NCBI RefSeq assembly: GCF_016892605.1
Contig: NZ_JAFEMV010000002.1
Span: forward strand, 531,313-595,312
Origin: Desemzia sp. RIT 804
Lineage (GTDB): Bacteria > Bacillota > Bacilli > Lactobacillales > Carnobacteriaceae
Reading direction: 5' to 3'
Length of the DNA stretch: 64,000 nt
In this document: positions 18,463 through 28,942 of the stretch, in pieces
Layout: each line of letters starts with the position of its first letter
Position numbering within the stretch: position 1 is the first letter of the stretch
Notes under the pieces: generated by a model
Database searches by the model: none
Seen by the model: only the letters and a program-made list of their open reading frames with translations
What the model was told of the DNA's origin: nothing
Program-made: the position numbers and the translations under genes

Positions 18463-20004
18463 ATGAATCCTCACAAAACAAAAGCTTCTTTACCCTTTCC
18501 TAAATCTTTTTGGACAACTCAGCAGTCTACTCCTCAATTTCCAATCCTAGAGGAGAATCAAACTACTGAAATCGGTATTGTCGGTGGCGGAATGGTTGGT
18601 ATCATCAGCGCTTACCTGCTGGCAAAGGCTGGTAAGAAAGTGGTATTGATTGAAGCTGATCGATTGATCAACGGAGTGACTGGCCATACAACGGCAAAAG
18701 TTACTGCTCAACATAGCTTGATTTATGACGAATTGCTTCAAACTTTAGGAGAAGACAAAGCTAGACAATATTATGAAGCAAATATTTCCGGTTTGGAGTT
18801 TATCCAACAACTCATCGAAGAATTGAACATCAATTGTGCATATGAAACAAAAAATGCTTTTGTATATGCAGAAACAGATAAAGGTCGGAAAAAACTAGAA
18901 AAAGAAGCAACAGCTTACCAAACCTTAGGAATCAAAGGTGGATTAGCGAAAGAAAAAGCCGACTTGCCCTTTTCTATCAAAGAAGCTTTGGTGATGTACG
19001 ATCAAGCACAATTTGATCCAGTTCATTTTTTAACTGCATTAGTACAAGAAATCGTTCGCTTAGGCGGGAAAATTTATGAGCACACTCGTGCAACAGAAGT
19101 CATTAAGGAAAAAACACCTTTGATCTTGACCGAAAACAACTCTCTTATCCTGTGTCAAAAAGTTATTCTGGCTACTCATTATCCGCTCAATGATGCAGAC
19201 GGTTTGTACTTTACCCGGCTTTCCATCCATCGTTCTTACGCTATGGTAATGCAAGGCGCTGAAAAAATTCCTGAAGGGATGTACATCAATGCAGAACAGC
19301 CGACTCGATCGATTCGTTCTGTCCAAGGAGATAATGGAGAACCTCTTTTGTTGGTCAGCGGTGAAGGTCATCAAACTGGAAAAAGTTCGAATCAAACTAT
19401 TTTCCATTACCAAGATTTAGAAGCTTTTGGCAAGGATCGCTTTGCTGCCCAGCGTCCTCTCTATCTCTGGTCCAGCCAAGATTTGCAAACATTAGACAAA
19501 GTTCCTTATATTGGTCAAATGACAAAGCAGACAGATTCCATATTGGTAGCAACCGGATTCAACAAATGGGGCATGTCAGCTGGCGCAACAGCAGGAAAAT
19601 TATTGGCAGACCTTATTTTAGGGATAGAAAACAACTTCTCTGTTCTTTTCGATCCTACTCGTAAGAAAGTAAATGTCGCTGACGCTCAAACTTTCTTGAC
19701 GAAAAATTCCTCCATAGCAAAAGACTTTGTGGTCGGAAAATTAAAACAACCGGATAAAATGGCAGCAGAGCTTATGCCGGATGAAGGCGGCTTAGTAGAA
19801 ATACATGGTGAAAAAGTCGGTGCCTATAGAGATGCTCAAAGTCAATTGCATCAGGTCTCCCCTGTCTGTACCCATTTAGGCTGCACTCTCAATTGGAATG
19901 ATGCAGAGCGTTCATGGGATTGTGCTTGTCACGGATCACGCTTTTCTTATAGAGGTGAGATTTTAGAAGGCCCAGCTGTGAAACCCTTAAAACAGTTAGA
20001 CTAA
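18463..20004 (+). CDS. FAD-dependent oxidoreductase with C-terminal Rieske domain
   Basis: DAO-family flavoprotein fused to a Rieske [2Fe-2S] domain. From ATG 18463, which has AAGGAGGT 7 nt upstream, the protein is 513 aa; an upstream in-frame extension to 18373 lacks a ribosome binding site. The N-terminus carries the FAD-binding motif GIVGGGMVG followed by the acidic end VVLIEAD. The C-terminus carries both cluster motifs: CTHLGC and CACHGS. The domain order matches a family of unknown substrate found widely in Firmicutes. It is followed by a strong terminator and stands alone. Confidence 0.9.
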   Translation: MNPHKTKASLPFPKSFWTTQQSTPQFPILEENQTTEIGIVGGGMVGIISAYLLAKAGKKVVLIEADRLINGVTGHTTAKVTAQHSLIYDELLQTLGEDKARQYYEANISGLEFIQQLIEELNINCAYETKNAFVYAETDKGRKKLEKEATAYQTLGIKGGLAKEKADLPFSIKEALVMYDQAQFDPVHFLTALVQEIVRLGGKIYEHTRATEVIKEKTPLILTENNSLILCQKVILATHYPLNDADGLYFTRLSIHRSYAMVMQGAEKIPEGMYINAEQPTRSIRSVQGDNGEPLLLVSGEGHQTGKSSNQTIFHYQDLEAFGKDRFAAQRPLYLWSSQDLQTLDKVPYIGQMTKQTDSILVATGFNKWGMSAGATAGKLLADLILGIENNFSVLFDPTRKKVNVADAQTFLTKNSSIAKDFVVGKLKQPDKMAAELMPDEGGLVEIHGEKVGAYRDAQSQLHQVSPVCTHLGCTLNWNDAERSWDCACHGSRFSYRGEILEGPAVKPLKQLD

Positions 20005-20014
20005 ACGGAAAATA

Positions 20015-20053
20015 CGCCTATCCACTTCACTCTCAGCATAATGTGGATAGGCG
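20015..20053 (+). terminator. Terminator of the Rieske oxidoreductase gene
   Basis: Perfect 11-bp stem CGCCTATCCAC/GTGGATAGGCG, 10 bp after the stop; the following tract is GATTATTTG. Confidence 0.7.
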
Positions 20054-20255
20054 ATTATTTGTATACTTTAAATTTTTTAACTACTTCGTTTATAATAAAG
20101 TTTTTTTTGCACTGTACAGTACAAACACTGTTAAAATTGCTCTTATAATAACAGTCATCAGCGGCGTATGCCAACTTTCCACAAATAAATGAACTAACAT
20201 AATACTCGTTCAAGACAAAACCACAGTCAAAGTAATTATCAAACAGTTGACTAAT

Positions 20256-20275
20256 TTGTGAAAAGAGCGTCACAA
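20256..20275. promoter_or_regulatory. CRP/FNR-like inverted repeat upstream of the DUF1858 operon
   Basis: TTGTGA-N8-TCACAA, centred about 70 bp before the start predicted from the promoter at 20300-20328, a usual class I activator distance. The spacing is 2 bp longer than a standard CRP, ArcR or Rex site. A further TTGTGAAAA lies at 20344. No gene in 20055-20403 was convincing. Confidence 0.45.
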
Positions 20276-20299
20276 TTATTGAAATCTATCAGCTATTTA

Positions 20300-20328
20300 T
20301 TGAAATAGTTTTTAGTCTACTTTAAAAT
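20300..20328 (+). promoter_or_regulatory. Promoter of the DUF1858/DUF438 operon
   Basis: TTGAAA (20300-20305) and TAAAAT (20323-20328) with a 17-bp spacer, about 75 bp before the first gene. Confidence 0.6.
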
Positions 20329-20403
20329 GAAATCAACAGCAACTTGTGAAAAATGTAATTAGCTAATTTGCAAATATCATTTTAATTTGAAAGGTTGAAC
20401 ATT

Positions 20404-20637
20404 ATGAAAAAAATCAATCTAAATAATACCGTCTATCAATTGATCCAACAATATCCTGAGCTAAAAAACATCCTCGTACAACTGGGATTTGCTCCTCTTC
20501 AAAATGAGCATTTATTAAATACTGTTGGACGAATGATGCCTTTAAGAAAAGGCGCTGAACAAATCGGCTTAAACGTATCTGATTTGATCGTTCAGTTGGA
20601 AAAACACGGATTTACTATTGAGGAGAATGCCTCATGA
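20404..20637 (+). CDS. DUF1858 domain protein
   Basis: 77-aa cytoplasmic protein that is essentially one DUF1858 domain: NTVYQLIQQYPELKNILVQLGF, then MPLRKGAEQIG and a C-terminal helix. I chose ATG 20404 (AAGG 9 nt upstream) over an in-frame TTG at 20395. The stop overlaps the start of the DUF438 gene (ATGA), so the two are coupled. The domain is usually paired with DUF438 and is often linked to di-iron or redox and nitrosative stress proteins; its own activity is unknown. Confidence 0.85.
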   Translation: MKKINLNNTVYQLIQQYPELKNILVQLGFAPLQNEHLLNTVGRMMPLRKGAEQIGLNVSDLIVQLEKHGFTIEENAS

Positions 20638-21875
20638 CAGAAACTCAACATAAAGGAAAACGTGCTCTTGAATTAGAACAACGACAATCCATTTTAAAAG
20701 ATCTGCTATTAAGATTGCATGCAGGTGAAGACAAAGACTTAGTAAAGAAAGAATTCGAAGAGCATTTTTCTGGTATCAGTGCATTCGAGATATCAGTGAT
20801 GGAACGGAGATTGCTGGGGGAAGGCATTATTGTAGAAGATATTCAAAAGTTGTGCAATATTCATGCTTCTATGTTTTTGGGGACTATCAATGATCCAGAA
20901 AATCAATCCGATGAATTTAAAAAAACTGGGCACCCGATTCACGTCCTCAAACAAGAAAATTTGGCTATCGAAAGCAGCTTAGACCGCATCAATCGCCTAT
21001 TAGTAGCGTATATTTTGCAGCCAGAGCCAGAAATAAAAGACGGCTTATTGAAACAATTAGCTATTCTTTGGCAATTTGATAATCATTATGCTCGTAAAGA
21101 AAATTCTATATTTCCTATTATGGAACGTTACGGTATCACGGCGCCTCCAAAAGTTATGTGGGGTGTAGATGATGATATTCGGAACTTATTTAAAAAAGTG
21201 GTTCATTCTGTTGAAATAGATCAGCTGGATCATTTGAAAGAAGAATTTGCCACCTTAAAATATGAATTAGAAGAAATGATCGTCAAAGAAGAAGAAATTT
21301 TGATCCCAATGGTCAGCGACATTTTTAACGAAGATGACTGGATCAAAATCGACGAGGAAACAGAAGAAATCGGCTATTGTATCGTCCGGCCAGAATCTAA
21401 ATGGATCCCTGAACGAACTTCATTTGAAGACACTCCAGAGCTAGGAATTGAATCTAAAGAACAAGATGCCAACATCCATTTCAACGTGGGGCATTTAACT
21501 CCCAACGAATTGGAAAAAATGCTAAATTTACTTCCTCTTGAACTTTCTTTTGTAGATGCCAATGATACAGTAAAATATTTCAATGTGGGAACTGGCAGAA
21601 AGTTGTTTCCGCGTACTAAAAATGCTATTGGACGGCAAATAGAAAACTGTCATCCGCCTAAAAGTCAGCCTATTGTCAAAAAATTGATCGCAGACTTTAA
21701 ATCTGGGGAAAAAGATTCTGAAACACTCTGGTTCCATGCTCGAGGAGAATTCGTCATGGTCACCTATACAGCCGTCAGAGACGACGACGGCACTTATATG
21801 GGCACGCTGGAATATGTCCAACCCATCCAATCTATTATTGACTTAGACGGAACAGAAAAAAAGAGTGTAGAGTAA
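20634..21875 (+). CDS. DUF438 protein with hemerythrin-like and PAS domains
   Basis: Cytoplasmic 413-aa protein, probably a redox or gas-sensing or iron-repair factor. Domains in order: DUF438 (about 20-95), a hemerythrin-like four-helix bundle with His/Glu ligands (HPIHVLKQEN, DNHYARKEN, KEEEILIPM, about 100-225) and a C-terminal PAS domain (LPLELSFVDANDTVKYFN onward, about 300-405). The start overlaps the DUF1858 stop by 4 bp. The family resembles ScdA/YtfE-type di-iron proteins in its middle part. The TTGTGA-type site upstream hints at oxygen or redox control. Confidence 0.88.
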   Translation: MTETQHKGKRALELEQRQSILKDLLLRLHAGEDKDLVKKEFEEHFSGISAFEISVMERRLLGEGIIVEDIQKLCNIHASMFLGTINDPENQSDEFKKTGHPIHVLKQENLAIESSLDRINRLLVAYILQPEPEIKDGLLKQLAILWQFDNHYARKENSIFPIMERYGITAPPKVMWGVDDDIRNLFKKVVHSVEIDQLDHLKEEFATLKYELEEMIVKEEEILIPMVSDIFNEDDWIKIDEETEEIGYCIVRPESKWIPERTSFEDTPELGIESKEQDANIHFNVGHLTPNELEKMLNLLPLELSFVDANDTVKYFNVGTGRKLFPRTKNAIGRQIENCHPPKSQPIVKKLIADFKSGEKDSETLWFHARGEFVMVTYTAVRDDDGTYMGTLEYVQPIQSIIDLDGTEKKSVE

Positions 21876-21937
21876 GCCGTTTGACTTCCGCAGAGTTTCT
21901 TTTTAAACTACCACTAAATTCTCAATCAGCCACAATT

Positions 21938-21976
21938 AAAAGCAGCAGATCTATTATATATAGATTTGCTGCTTTT
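21938..21976 (+). terminator. Terminator of the DUF1858/DUF438 operon
   Basis: AAAAGCAGCA/TGCTGCTTTT with an inner ATCTA/TAGAT pairing. The rest of 21977-22190 shows only a hairpin at 22130-22162 (AACTAG/CTAGTT around TGAC/GTCA) with an A run on its left, which could be a second terminator for the minus-strand genes. Confidence 0.7.
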
Positions 21977-22191
21977 AGTGTTTATAAAAATAAGAAAATA
22001 AAAATATATGTTACACTTTTAATAAAATATCTAAAACAAGCCTCTTAGTACTTGGAAGTATATGGTTTATATACATAGCCTTACACTATTTAATCGGATC
22101 TCATAACTCTTTTTTGGAAAATTTAAAAAAACTAGCCACTGACGCGAAGTCACAGACTAGTTCAGCTAGGTAAAATTAATTAATACAAAAT

Positions 22192-22233
22192 AAAACCGCG
22201 AGAAAAAGTTAGTTTAACTTATCTCACGGTTTT
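22192..22233 (-). terminator. Terminator of alpha-glucoside cassette A
   Basis: AAAACCG-GAGA-AAGTTA paired with TAACTT-TCTC-CGGTTTT, 14 bp after the GH4 stop, followed by ATTTTG on the minus strand. Confidence 0.75.
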
Positions 22234-22246
22234 CTCTCTATATTGT

Positions 22247-23611
<1,365 letters not shown>

Positions 23612-23693
23612 TTAAGTGGATACTTTATTTATAACACTCTCTGATAACCCTTACAATGCAACTAGCTGTTTTAGGGAAGGAGGTTCTTTTTTA

Positions 23694-23724
23694 GAAAATG
23701 TTCCTTTATTCTGGGAATGTTCCC
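23694..23724. promoter_or_regulatory. Tandem GGGAATGTTCCC-like operators before GH4 A
   Basis: GAAAATGTTCCT (23694-23705) and GGGAATGTTCCC (23713-23724) lie 19 bp apart, in phase on the helix within 2 bp. A third related site, GGAAATGTTACC, lies at 25464-25475 before the PTS gene. They may be sites for the adjacent RpiR regulator. Confidence 0.5.
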
Positions 23725-23755
23725 TGTACAATTTTTAGAACTTACTTCTGTATGA

Positions 23756-25360
23756 TTATTGGTTTAAAAGCAAATTATCCACTTGATCTCTTACTTGAGG
23801 TACATCTAGTCCGATGATAACTTGTATAGAGTTCCCGTTTTTAACTAATCCATGCGCGCCTACTTCTTTAAAGTCAGCATCTGAAGCAAGCAGGCTGATA
23901 TCTTTTACTTTTACTCTTAAGCGAGTAGCACAGTTCGTTACGCTTTCAATATTGCTTTTCCCACCTAAAGCTTCTAAATATTGAACTGCTTGAGGTGTAT
24001 ATTGATTAGCACCTTCAACTGATGGTATAGCTTCTGTGTCCCCCGATTTTCCATTTGCCATTTTATCTTTAAATTCTTTTTTGGAATACATTTTCACTTC
24101 AGAATCTAATTCTCTCCCTGGCGTCTTGTAATCAAATTTCAGTATAAAATATCTGAAAGAGAAGAAATAAATTGCGCTAAACGTCAACCCTACTCCCAAC
24201 CAAATCAATATTTGATCCATGTGATTAGTCGACATAGGGATAATGAATTGTGCAACAGAACGTATCAGTCCTCCACCCATATCACTTGAAAGTCCTAGCA
24301 TATAAGCTGTAGAAGATAACGTCGCTGCTAATATAGAATGTAATAAGAAAAGTGGTGGCGCAATAAATAAAAATGTAAATTCAATAGGTTCTGTTATTCC
24401 TGCTAAAACAGCAGTAAGTGTTACAGGAATAATTAAAGCTAAAGTTTTTTTCTTCTTATCAGGACTAGCTGTAGCATAAAAAGCTGCAGCTATGCCAAGA
24501 GGAGCAAAAATTTTCGAATAATTATGGAATGTAAAACCAGCTTCTGGAAACAGCTCTTTCATTGAAGCCGTTGAAGAAGCAAAAGTACTTAAATTTTCTA
24601 ACCAATATGCTGTTGTTCCGCCTTCAACGATTGCTGGACCATAAGCAAATGGTTGGTAAATGAAATGGTGTAATCCTGTGGGAATCAACAATCTTTCTAA
24701 GAAGACATATAACCAAACTCCAAATGTACCTGAAGATGCTAAGAAAGTTTGTAAGGAACTGATTCCTCCTTGTACCATTGGCCATACCCAACTCACTAAA
24801 ATTGCTATCGGAAGTATTAGGAAAAAACCGACAATAATTACTAAAGCAGAGCCTTGGAAAATACCTAACCAATCAGGTAATTTTTTCTCGAAGTAACGAT
24901 CGTGTATCCAGACTGCTATACCTGCTATAACAATGGCGCCAACTATGTTAGTGTCTAAAGTTTTAATACCTGCGATCATTGTTAAACCGCTCTCTCCGCC
25001 TACTTCCTGAGAAAAATCCACATTAAAAGCAGGGCCGAAAAATTCAATGATGCCACTCACAAAAGTATTGAATGTTAAATAAATAATTAAGGATTCTAAA
25101 GCTGCTCGAGCATTTGCTTTTTTAGCAAGTCCGATAGGCAATCCTATAACAAACAGCAGTTCCATATGGTCAAAAACAACCCAAGACCCGCCCTCTAATA
25201 TTTCCCATATACCAGTCCAAACCGTTCCTTCTGCAGCTAGACTTCCAATGAGTAGCTCATTTGTAGCTAGTGTTGAGAGGGCTATCATTATTCCAGCAAA
25301 CGCAAACAGTAGCACAGGAGTAAACATCGCTCCTCCAAAACGCTGTAATTTTTCCATCAT
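23756..25360 (-). CDS. Alpha-glucoside PTS EIICB (GlvC/MalB type), cassette A
   Basis: Membrane permease that imports and phosphorylates an alpha-glucoside. 534 aa: the EIIC part (about 1-420; opening LQRFGGAMFTPVLLFAFAGI, conserved GLHHFIYQPF and GITEPIEFTFLFIAP) and a C-terminal EIIB domain with phosphorylated Cys 477 in VTNCATRLRV. There is no EIIA domain, so a general glucose-type EIIA from elsewhere must serve it. It lies between the RpiR regulator and the GH4 gene, which fits maltose-type disaccharide use. Confidence 0.92.
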   Translation of the reverse strand: MMEKLQRFGGAMFTPVLLFAFAGIMIALSTLATNELLIGSLAAEGTVWTGIWEILEGGSWVVFDHMELLFVIGLPIGLAKKANARAALESLIIYLTFNTFVSGIIEFFGPAFNVDFSQEVGGESGLTMIAGIKTLDTNIVGAIVIAGIAVWIHDRYFEKKLPDWLGIFQGSALVIIVGFFLILPIAILVSWVWPMVQGGISSLQTFLASSGTFGVWLYVFLERLLIPTGLHHFIYQPFAYGPAIVEGGTTAYWLENLSTFASSTASMKELFPEAGFTFHNYSKIFAPLGIAAAFYATASPDKKKKTLALIIPVTLTAVLAGITEPIEFTFLFIAPPLFLLHSILAATLSSTAYMLGLSSDMGGGLIRSVAQFIIPMSTNHMDQILIWLGVGLTFSAIYFFSFRYFILKFDYKTPGRELDSEVKMYSKKEFKDKMANGKSGDTEAIPSVEGANQYTPQAVQYLEALGGKSNIESVTNCATRLRVKVKDISLLASDADFKEVGAHGLVKNGNSIQVIIGLDVPQVRDQVDNLLLNQ

Positions 25361-25409
25361 GATTTTTGTCTCCTTTTCTTTTTATCGGTACAATTATTTT
25401 ATATCATTA

Positions 25410-25423
25410 TAAAAGCGCTTTCT
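25410..25423. promoter_or_regulatory. cre-like site overlapping the EIICB A promoter
   Basis: TAAAAGCGCTTTCT fits 12 of 14 positions of the CcpA consensus TGWAANCGNTNWCA. On the minus strand it lies in the spacer of a TTGAGA-N17-TATAAA promoter, so glucose repression is likely. Confidence 0.6.
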
Positions 25424-25443
25424 CAATAGCGTTTAAAAACATA

Positions 25444-25496
25444 GGGAAGCAATCTCCAATTATGGAAATGTTACCATCAATTGGGAAGCTTCCCTG
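25444..25496 (-). terminator. Hairpin between rpiR A and the EIICB gene
   Basis: AGGGAAGC/GCTTCCCT outer stem with an inner CCAATT/AATTGG stem, followed on the minus strand by ATGTTTTTAAA. The loop holds the operator-like GGAAATGTTACC, so the region may be terminator, operator or both. Confidence 0.55.
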
Positions 25497-25523
25497 TTTT
25501 ATTTATATTCTTATTTTTTGTTC

Positions 25524-26282
25524 TTATAATAAGTTCTCATATTTTATATATTCTCGATATAGCATATCTAATACAATATTTACTGTCACAAAAGTCTTTT
25601 TTGATGTATTTTCTCGATGTTTATCGTAAAACTCAGTACTTTGAAAATACAAGTTATAGTCTGTCTTAGAGGCTAAGTCATTGTTTTTAAATTCTGTAAT
25701 CGATAGTATAGGAATCTTTTTCAAAGATAATAATTTTGTGATTTCAGACAGCCCTATTCCATCTCCACTTTTTGATAGAATAATCACTAAATCACTTGGA
25801 GTCATTTCAGCGAGCAACAATTTTAATTCCGTTTTAGATTGAAGCATCATACTGTTTTTACCACTTAATATGAAATTACGGTTTAAATCATTTAACGCAT
25901 TTAATTGTGCCCATCCAGTTCCATAACCATATATTCTTTTAGCATGAAACATTTTTTCCACAATCTTTTTAACATCTGTTTGATTAAATAATTTGTAAGT
26001 AGTTTCTATATCATTTTTTAATTTTCCAATCATATCATCATGAGGATCACTGTGTGTTTCAATACTATGCTTAATACTGTATTTGAATTCCACAAATCCA
26101 CTAAAACCTAATTTTTGCGTTAATCTAAGAATTGTAGATTTTGAAGTATGACAGACCTCAGCTAGTTTAGTAATACTGATATTTTGACTTTCTTTTTTAT
26201 TTTGTAATATATAGGAAACAATAGAAAGTTCATTTTCATTTAGCTGATCATATTTTTGATTAATAATAGCTTCCAGTTCCAT
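25524..26282 (-). CDS. MurR/RpiR-family regulator, cassette A
   Basis: 252-aa transcription factor with an N-terminal HTH_6 domain (about 1-77; SITKLAEVCHTSKSTILRLTQKLGFSG-like pattern) and a C-terminal SIS sugar-phosphate domain (YGYGTGWAQLNALNDL; VIILSKSGDGIGLSEI). The family senses phosphosugars. It is the first gene of cassette A and most likely controls the PTS and GH4 genes. Its partner in cassette B is only distantly similar, so the two may bind different sites. Confidence 0.9.
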   Translation of the reverse strand: MELEAIINQKYDQLNENELSIVSYILQNKKESQNISITKLAEVCHTSKSTILRLTQKLGFSGFVEFKYSIKHSIETHSDPHDDMIGKLKNDIETTYKLFNQTDVKKIVEKMFHAKRIYGYGTGWAQLNALNDLNRNFILSGKNSMMLQSKTELKLLLAEMTPSDLVIILSKSGDGIGLSEITKLLSLKKIPILSITEFKNNDLASKTDYNLYFQSTEFYDKHRENTSKKTFVTVNIVLDMLYREYIKYENLL

Positions 26283-26519
26283 ATTTCTCTTCCCCCACTT
26301 TTTAGTTTAAAAACCATAGGCATACATTAGTGAAAGCCGATAAAAATAGTTGAAATTACTTAAACACATGACTTTAAACAGAACCATATATCACATATCA
26401 AATAAGACATCTAGCACTTTTTAATAGAATGTTAGATGCCTTATTTAATTCATTTATCCTATCTTCAACGGTTTTATAAACTGTTTTTTCTTCTCTTTTT
26501 TCAATAGCAGCAATTTGAC

Positions 26520-27122
26520 TTATTCGCAATAAATACTTGTATTATTAGACAGTTCAATTAGTTGCTCTTTAGTTGTCCGGTTTTGTGATAATTTAGGCAA
26601 ATTTTCTAAATCAAAAAAGTCTGCATCAGAAGTTTCGATATTCTCTTTGAATACTCCATCAGTTACAGTACAATAAAAAACTAATTTGTAGTATTGAAAT
26701 AGTTGAGGGATATCTTTTCGCAAATTTGTATCAAATACAGCAACTAATTCACACTCATCAACTGTCAAACCCGTTTCTTCCATCACTTCTTTTATGATGC
26801 TTTCTTTAGGGGTCAATCCTACTTCTGCATACCCACCAGGCAAAGCCCATTCTTTTGTCGGTAAATCTTCTACGAGTAATACTTTATTACCTTTTTTGAT
26901 ATAAGCTCTGACATCAATTTTAGGAGTAGGGTATCCTTCATTAGAGGCAACAATATTTTCCAGTTTTTCAAGCGGTTCATTGCCTACTTCTCTTATTAAC
27001 TTCAGTGAGATCTCTTTTAATTCTTCATATCGTTCTTTATCAAATACATCCTTACCATAATAAATCCCAGCCTCAGCTATTGAAAGTAATCTTCTATATT
27101 GTTCTAAATAATTGGAAGTCAA
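26520..27122 (-). CDS. NUDIX hydrolase with N-terminal extension
   Basis: Cytoplasmic pyrophosphatase, probably acting on an ADP-ribose-like nucleotide sugar. 200 aa. An N-terminal helical region (about 1-65) precedes the Nudix fold. The Nudix box is GGYAEVGLTPKESIIKEVME-ETG; the catalytic REUXEE part is present as KEVMEE, but the first conserved Glu of the box is Leu, a change seen in some relatives. Start is TTG 27122 with GAAAGGA upstream; no other start fits. It stands between two sugar loci with no clear link to either. Confidence 0.85.
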   Translation of the reverse strand: MTSNYLEQYRRLLSIAEAGIYYGKDVFDKERYEELKEISLKLIREVGNEPLEKLENIVASNEGYPTPKIDVRAYIKKGNKVLLVEDLPTKEWALPGGYAEVGLTPKESIIKEVMEETGLTVDECELVAVFDTNLRKDIPQLFQYYKLVFYCTVTDGVFKENIETSDADFFDLENLPKLSQNRTTKEQLIELSNNTSIYCE

Positions 27123-27315
27123 ATCGATACAGTCCTTTCATTGATTTCTAACCTGTTAATAGTTCCATAACAAAATCCAAGTCATGAAATAACCTTAACA
27201 TACTGAGACAACTAAGTTTACTGATTTGGCAAATACAGAATGTTTACTAATTTATATTTAACTTATACCTTAAAGTCCCAATTTAAAGTAGGTTTAAACA
27301 AAATAAACAGCAATC

Positions 27316-27357
27316 AAGCTTCTTAAGTAGTATACTAATCTCTACTTTAAGAAGCTT
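27316..27357 (-). terminator. Terminator of the gnd-gntK unit
   Basis: AAGCTTCTTAA-GTAG/CTACTTTAAGAAGCTT hairpin, 25 bp after the gntK stop, with only a weak T tract. Confidence 0.55.
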
Positions 27358-27382
27358 AATGGACATTATTTCGCTGCAGTTC

Positions 27383-28933
27383 CTATTTTAATACACTGTC
27401 AATTATAGAATTTTTTTGTTGCAGTTGGCATAATTCCTCAAAATTCTGAGAAAATTGTCGGCTTAATTTGCGATAGAACGGGAAAATATCTTTGTATATT
27501 GCACTTTGTTGTAGATTTGGTTGATGATGACGTTCGAAACCGACCATTGATTTGACAGCTTTAATCTCATCAATGATTCCAGCACTTTTAAGTCCCAACA
27601 CCACTGCTCCTAAACAAGAACTTTCAAAACTCTCGGGAATAAATATTTCTTGTTGGACAACATCCGTTAACAGCTGACGCCATACTGGAGATTGGGAAAA
27701 TCCACCAGTAGCTATGATTTTATCCGGTTTTCCAGCTTGTTCAGTAATTTCATGCAGTACATCATAAATATTTAAACAGATTCCTTCTAAAACCGCTCTG
27801 AGAAAATGTTTTTCTTCGTGCATCAAATGAAGCCCAAAAAAAGATCCTCTAGCCTCTCCTTGCCATAATGGAGCACGCTCTCCATTTAAGTACGGATGGA
27901 ATAATAATCCATTAGAGCCTGTTGGAACAGAAGCAATCAAGTCCATCATAGCTTCGTATTCACCTTGTTTATCTAAAGCCATTTTGGAGTGGAAGAATTG
28001 CTTTTTAGCCCAATCCATAATAACGCCGCCATTATTAATGGCGCCACCAACTACATAATGATTTTCATCCAGCACATAACAAAAAGTACGTTCATCGGTA
28101 TCCACATAAGGTTTATCCGTCACCATACGGACAGCGGCACTTGTTCCGATAGTAATTGCTACACTTTTCGAATCGACCGCACCTACCCCTAAATTGGACA
28201 AGCAACCATCGCTGCCCCCAAGTACGAACGGAATATTTGGAGACAAGCCAAGTTCGTTAGCGACCTCTTCTTTCATTCCACTGATTTGTGTAGTGGGACT
28301 TACAGCTAAAGGTAATTGTTCGATTGTGATCCCAGCTTCTTTCAATGCCAATGAATCCCATGTTAAATCATGGATATTAAACAAACCTGTACTGGATGCA
28401 ACCGAATAATCGACTACATATTTTCCAAAAAGTTGATAGAAAACATATTCTTTTACACCAATAAATTTTTTCGTTTGTTCATACAACTCAGGCTGCTGTT
28501 CTTTGAACCAAATGATCTTGCATAAAGGCGACATCGGATGAATCGGTGTTCCAGTGCGTTGATAAATCTCTGATCCATTCGTAGCTTTCAATTGTTCCGC
28601 ACAATGATTAGCACGATTGTCTGCCCATGTAATACTTCGTGTGAGTGGTTGATCATCGTCATCCATCAAAATCAAACTATGCATGGCACTTGAAAAACTA
28701 ATATTTACGATTTGTTCCGCTGCTACTTTAGTTTTTAGGATGACCTGCTTGATGGTATTCAATACAGCATCATAAATAGCCGTTAACTCTTGTTCCGCAA
28801 ACTCAGGCTTTTCTTTGATCAGCGGATAAAATTCATAAGCCGACCCCATAACCATTCCGTCGGTTTGAAAAAGGACCGCTTTGGTACTAGTTGTTCCAAT
28901 ATCTACTCCAATAACATATTGACTCAAATCCAC
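27383..28933 (-). CDS. gntK: Gluconokinase (FGGY family)
   Basis: Cytoplasmic kinase that turns gluconate into 6-phosphogluconate. 516 aa, close to the 513 of Bacillus subtilis GntK. FGGY-N motif IGVDIGTTSTKAVLF opens the protein; the C-terminal domain has VEGICLNIYDVL-like and ATGGFSQSPVWRQLLTDV sequence. It starts 10 bp after the gnd stop, so the two form a unit that carries gluconate into the pentose phosphate pathway. No gluconate permease is nearby, which is unusual for a gnt locus. Confidence 0.88.
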   Translation of the reverse strand: MDLSQYVIGVDIGTTSTKAVLFQTDGMVMGSAYEFYPLIKEKPEFAEQELTAIYDAVLNTIKQVILKTKVAAEQIVNISFSSAMHSLILMDDDDQPLTRSITWADNRANHCAEQLKATNGSEIYQRTGTPIHPMSPLCKIIWFKEQQPELYEQTKKFIGVKEYVFYQLFGKYVVDYSVASSTGLFNIHDLTWDSLALKEAGITIEQLPLAVSPTTQISGMKEEVANELGLSPNIPFVLGGSDGCLSNLGVGAVDSKSVAITIGTSAAVRMVTDKPYVDTDERTFCYVLDENHYVVGGAINNGGVIMDWAKKQFFHSKMALDKQGEYEAMMDLIASVPTGSNGLLFHPYLNGERAPLWQGEARGSFFGLHLMHEEKHFLRAVLEGICLNIYDVLHEITEQAGKPDKIIATGGFSQSPVWRQLLTDVVQQEIFIPESFESSCLGAVVLGLKSAGIIDEIKAVKSMVGFERHHQPNLQQSAIYKDIFPFYRKLSRQFSQNFEELCQLQQKNSIIDSVLK

Positions 28934-28942
28934 ACTTCCTTC

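Noticed and set aside
20055..20273. 72-codon open frame on the minus strand
   Set aside because: No convincing ribosome binding site or family; it overlaps the promoter and operator region of the DUF1858 operon.
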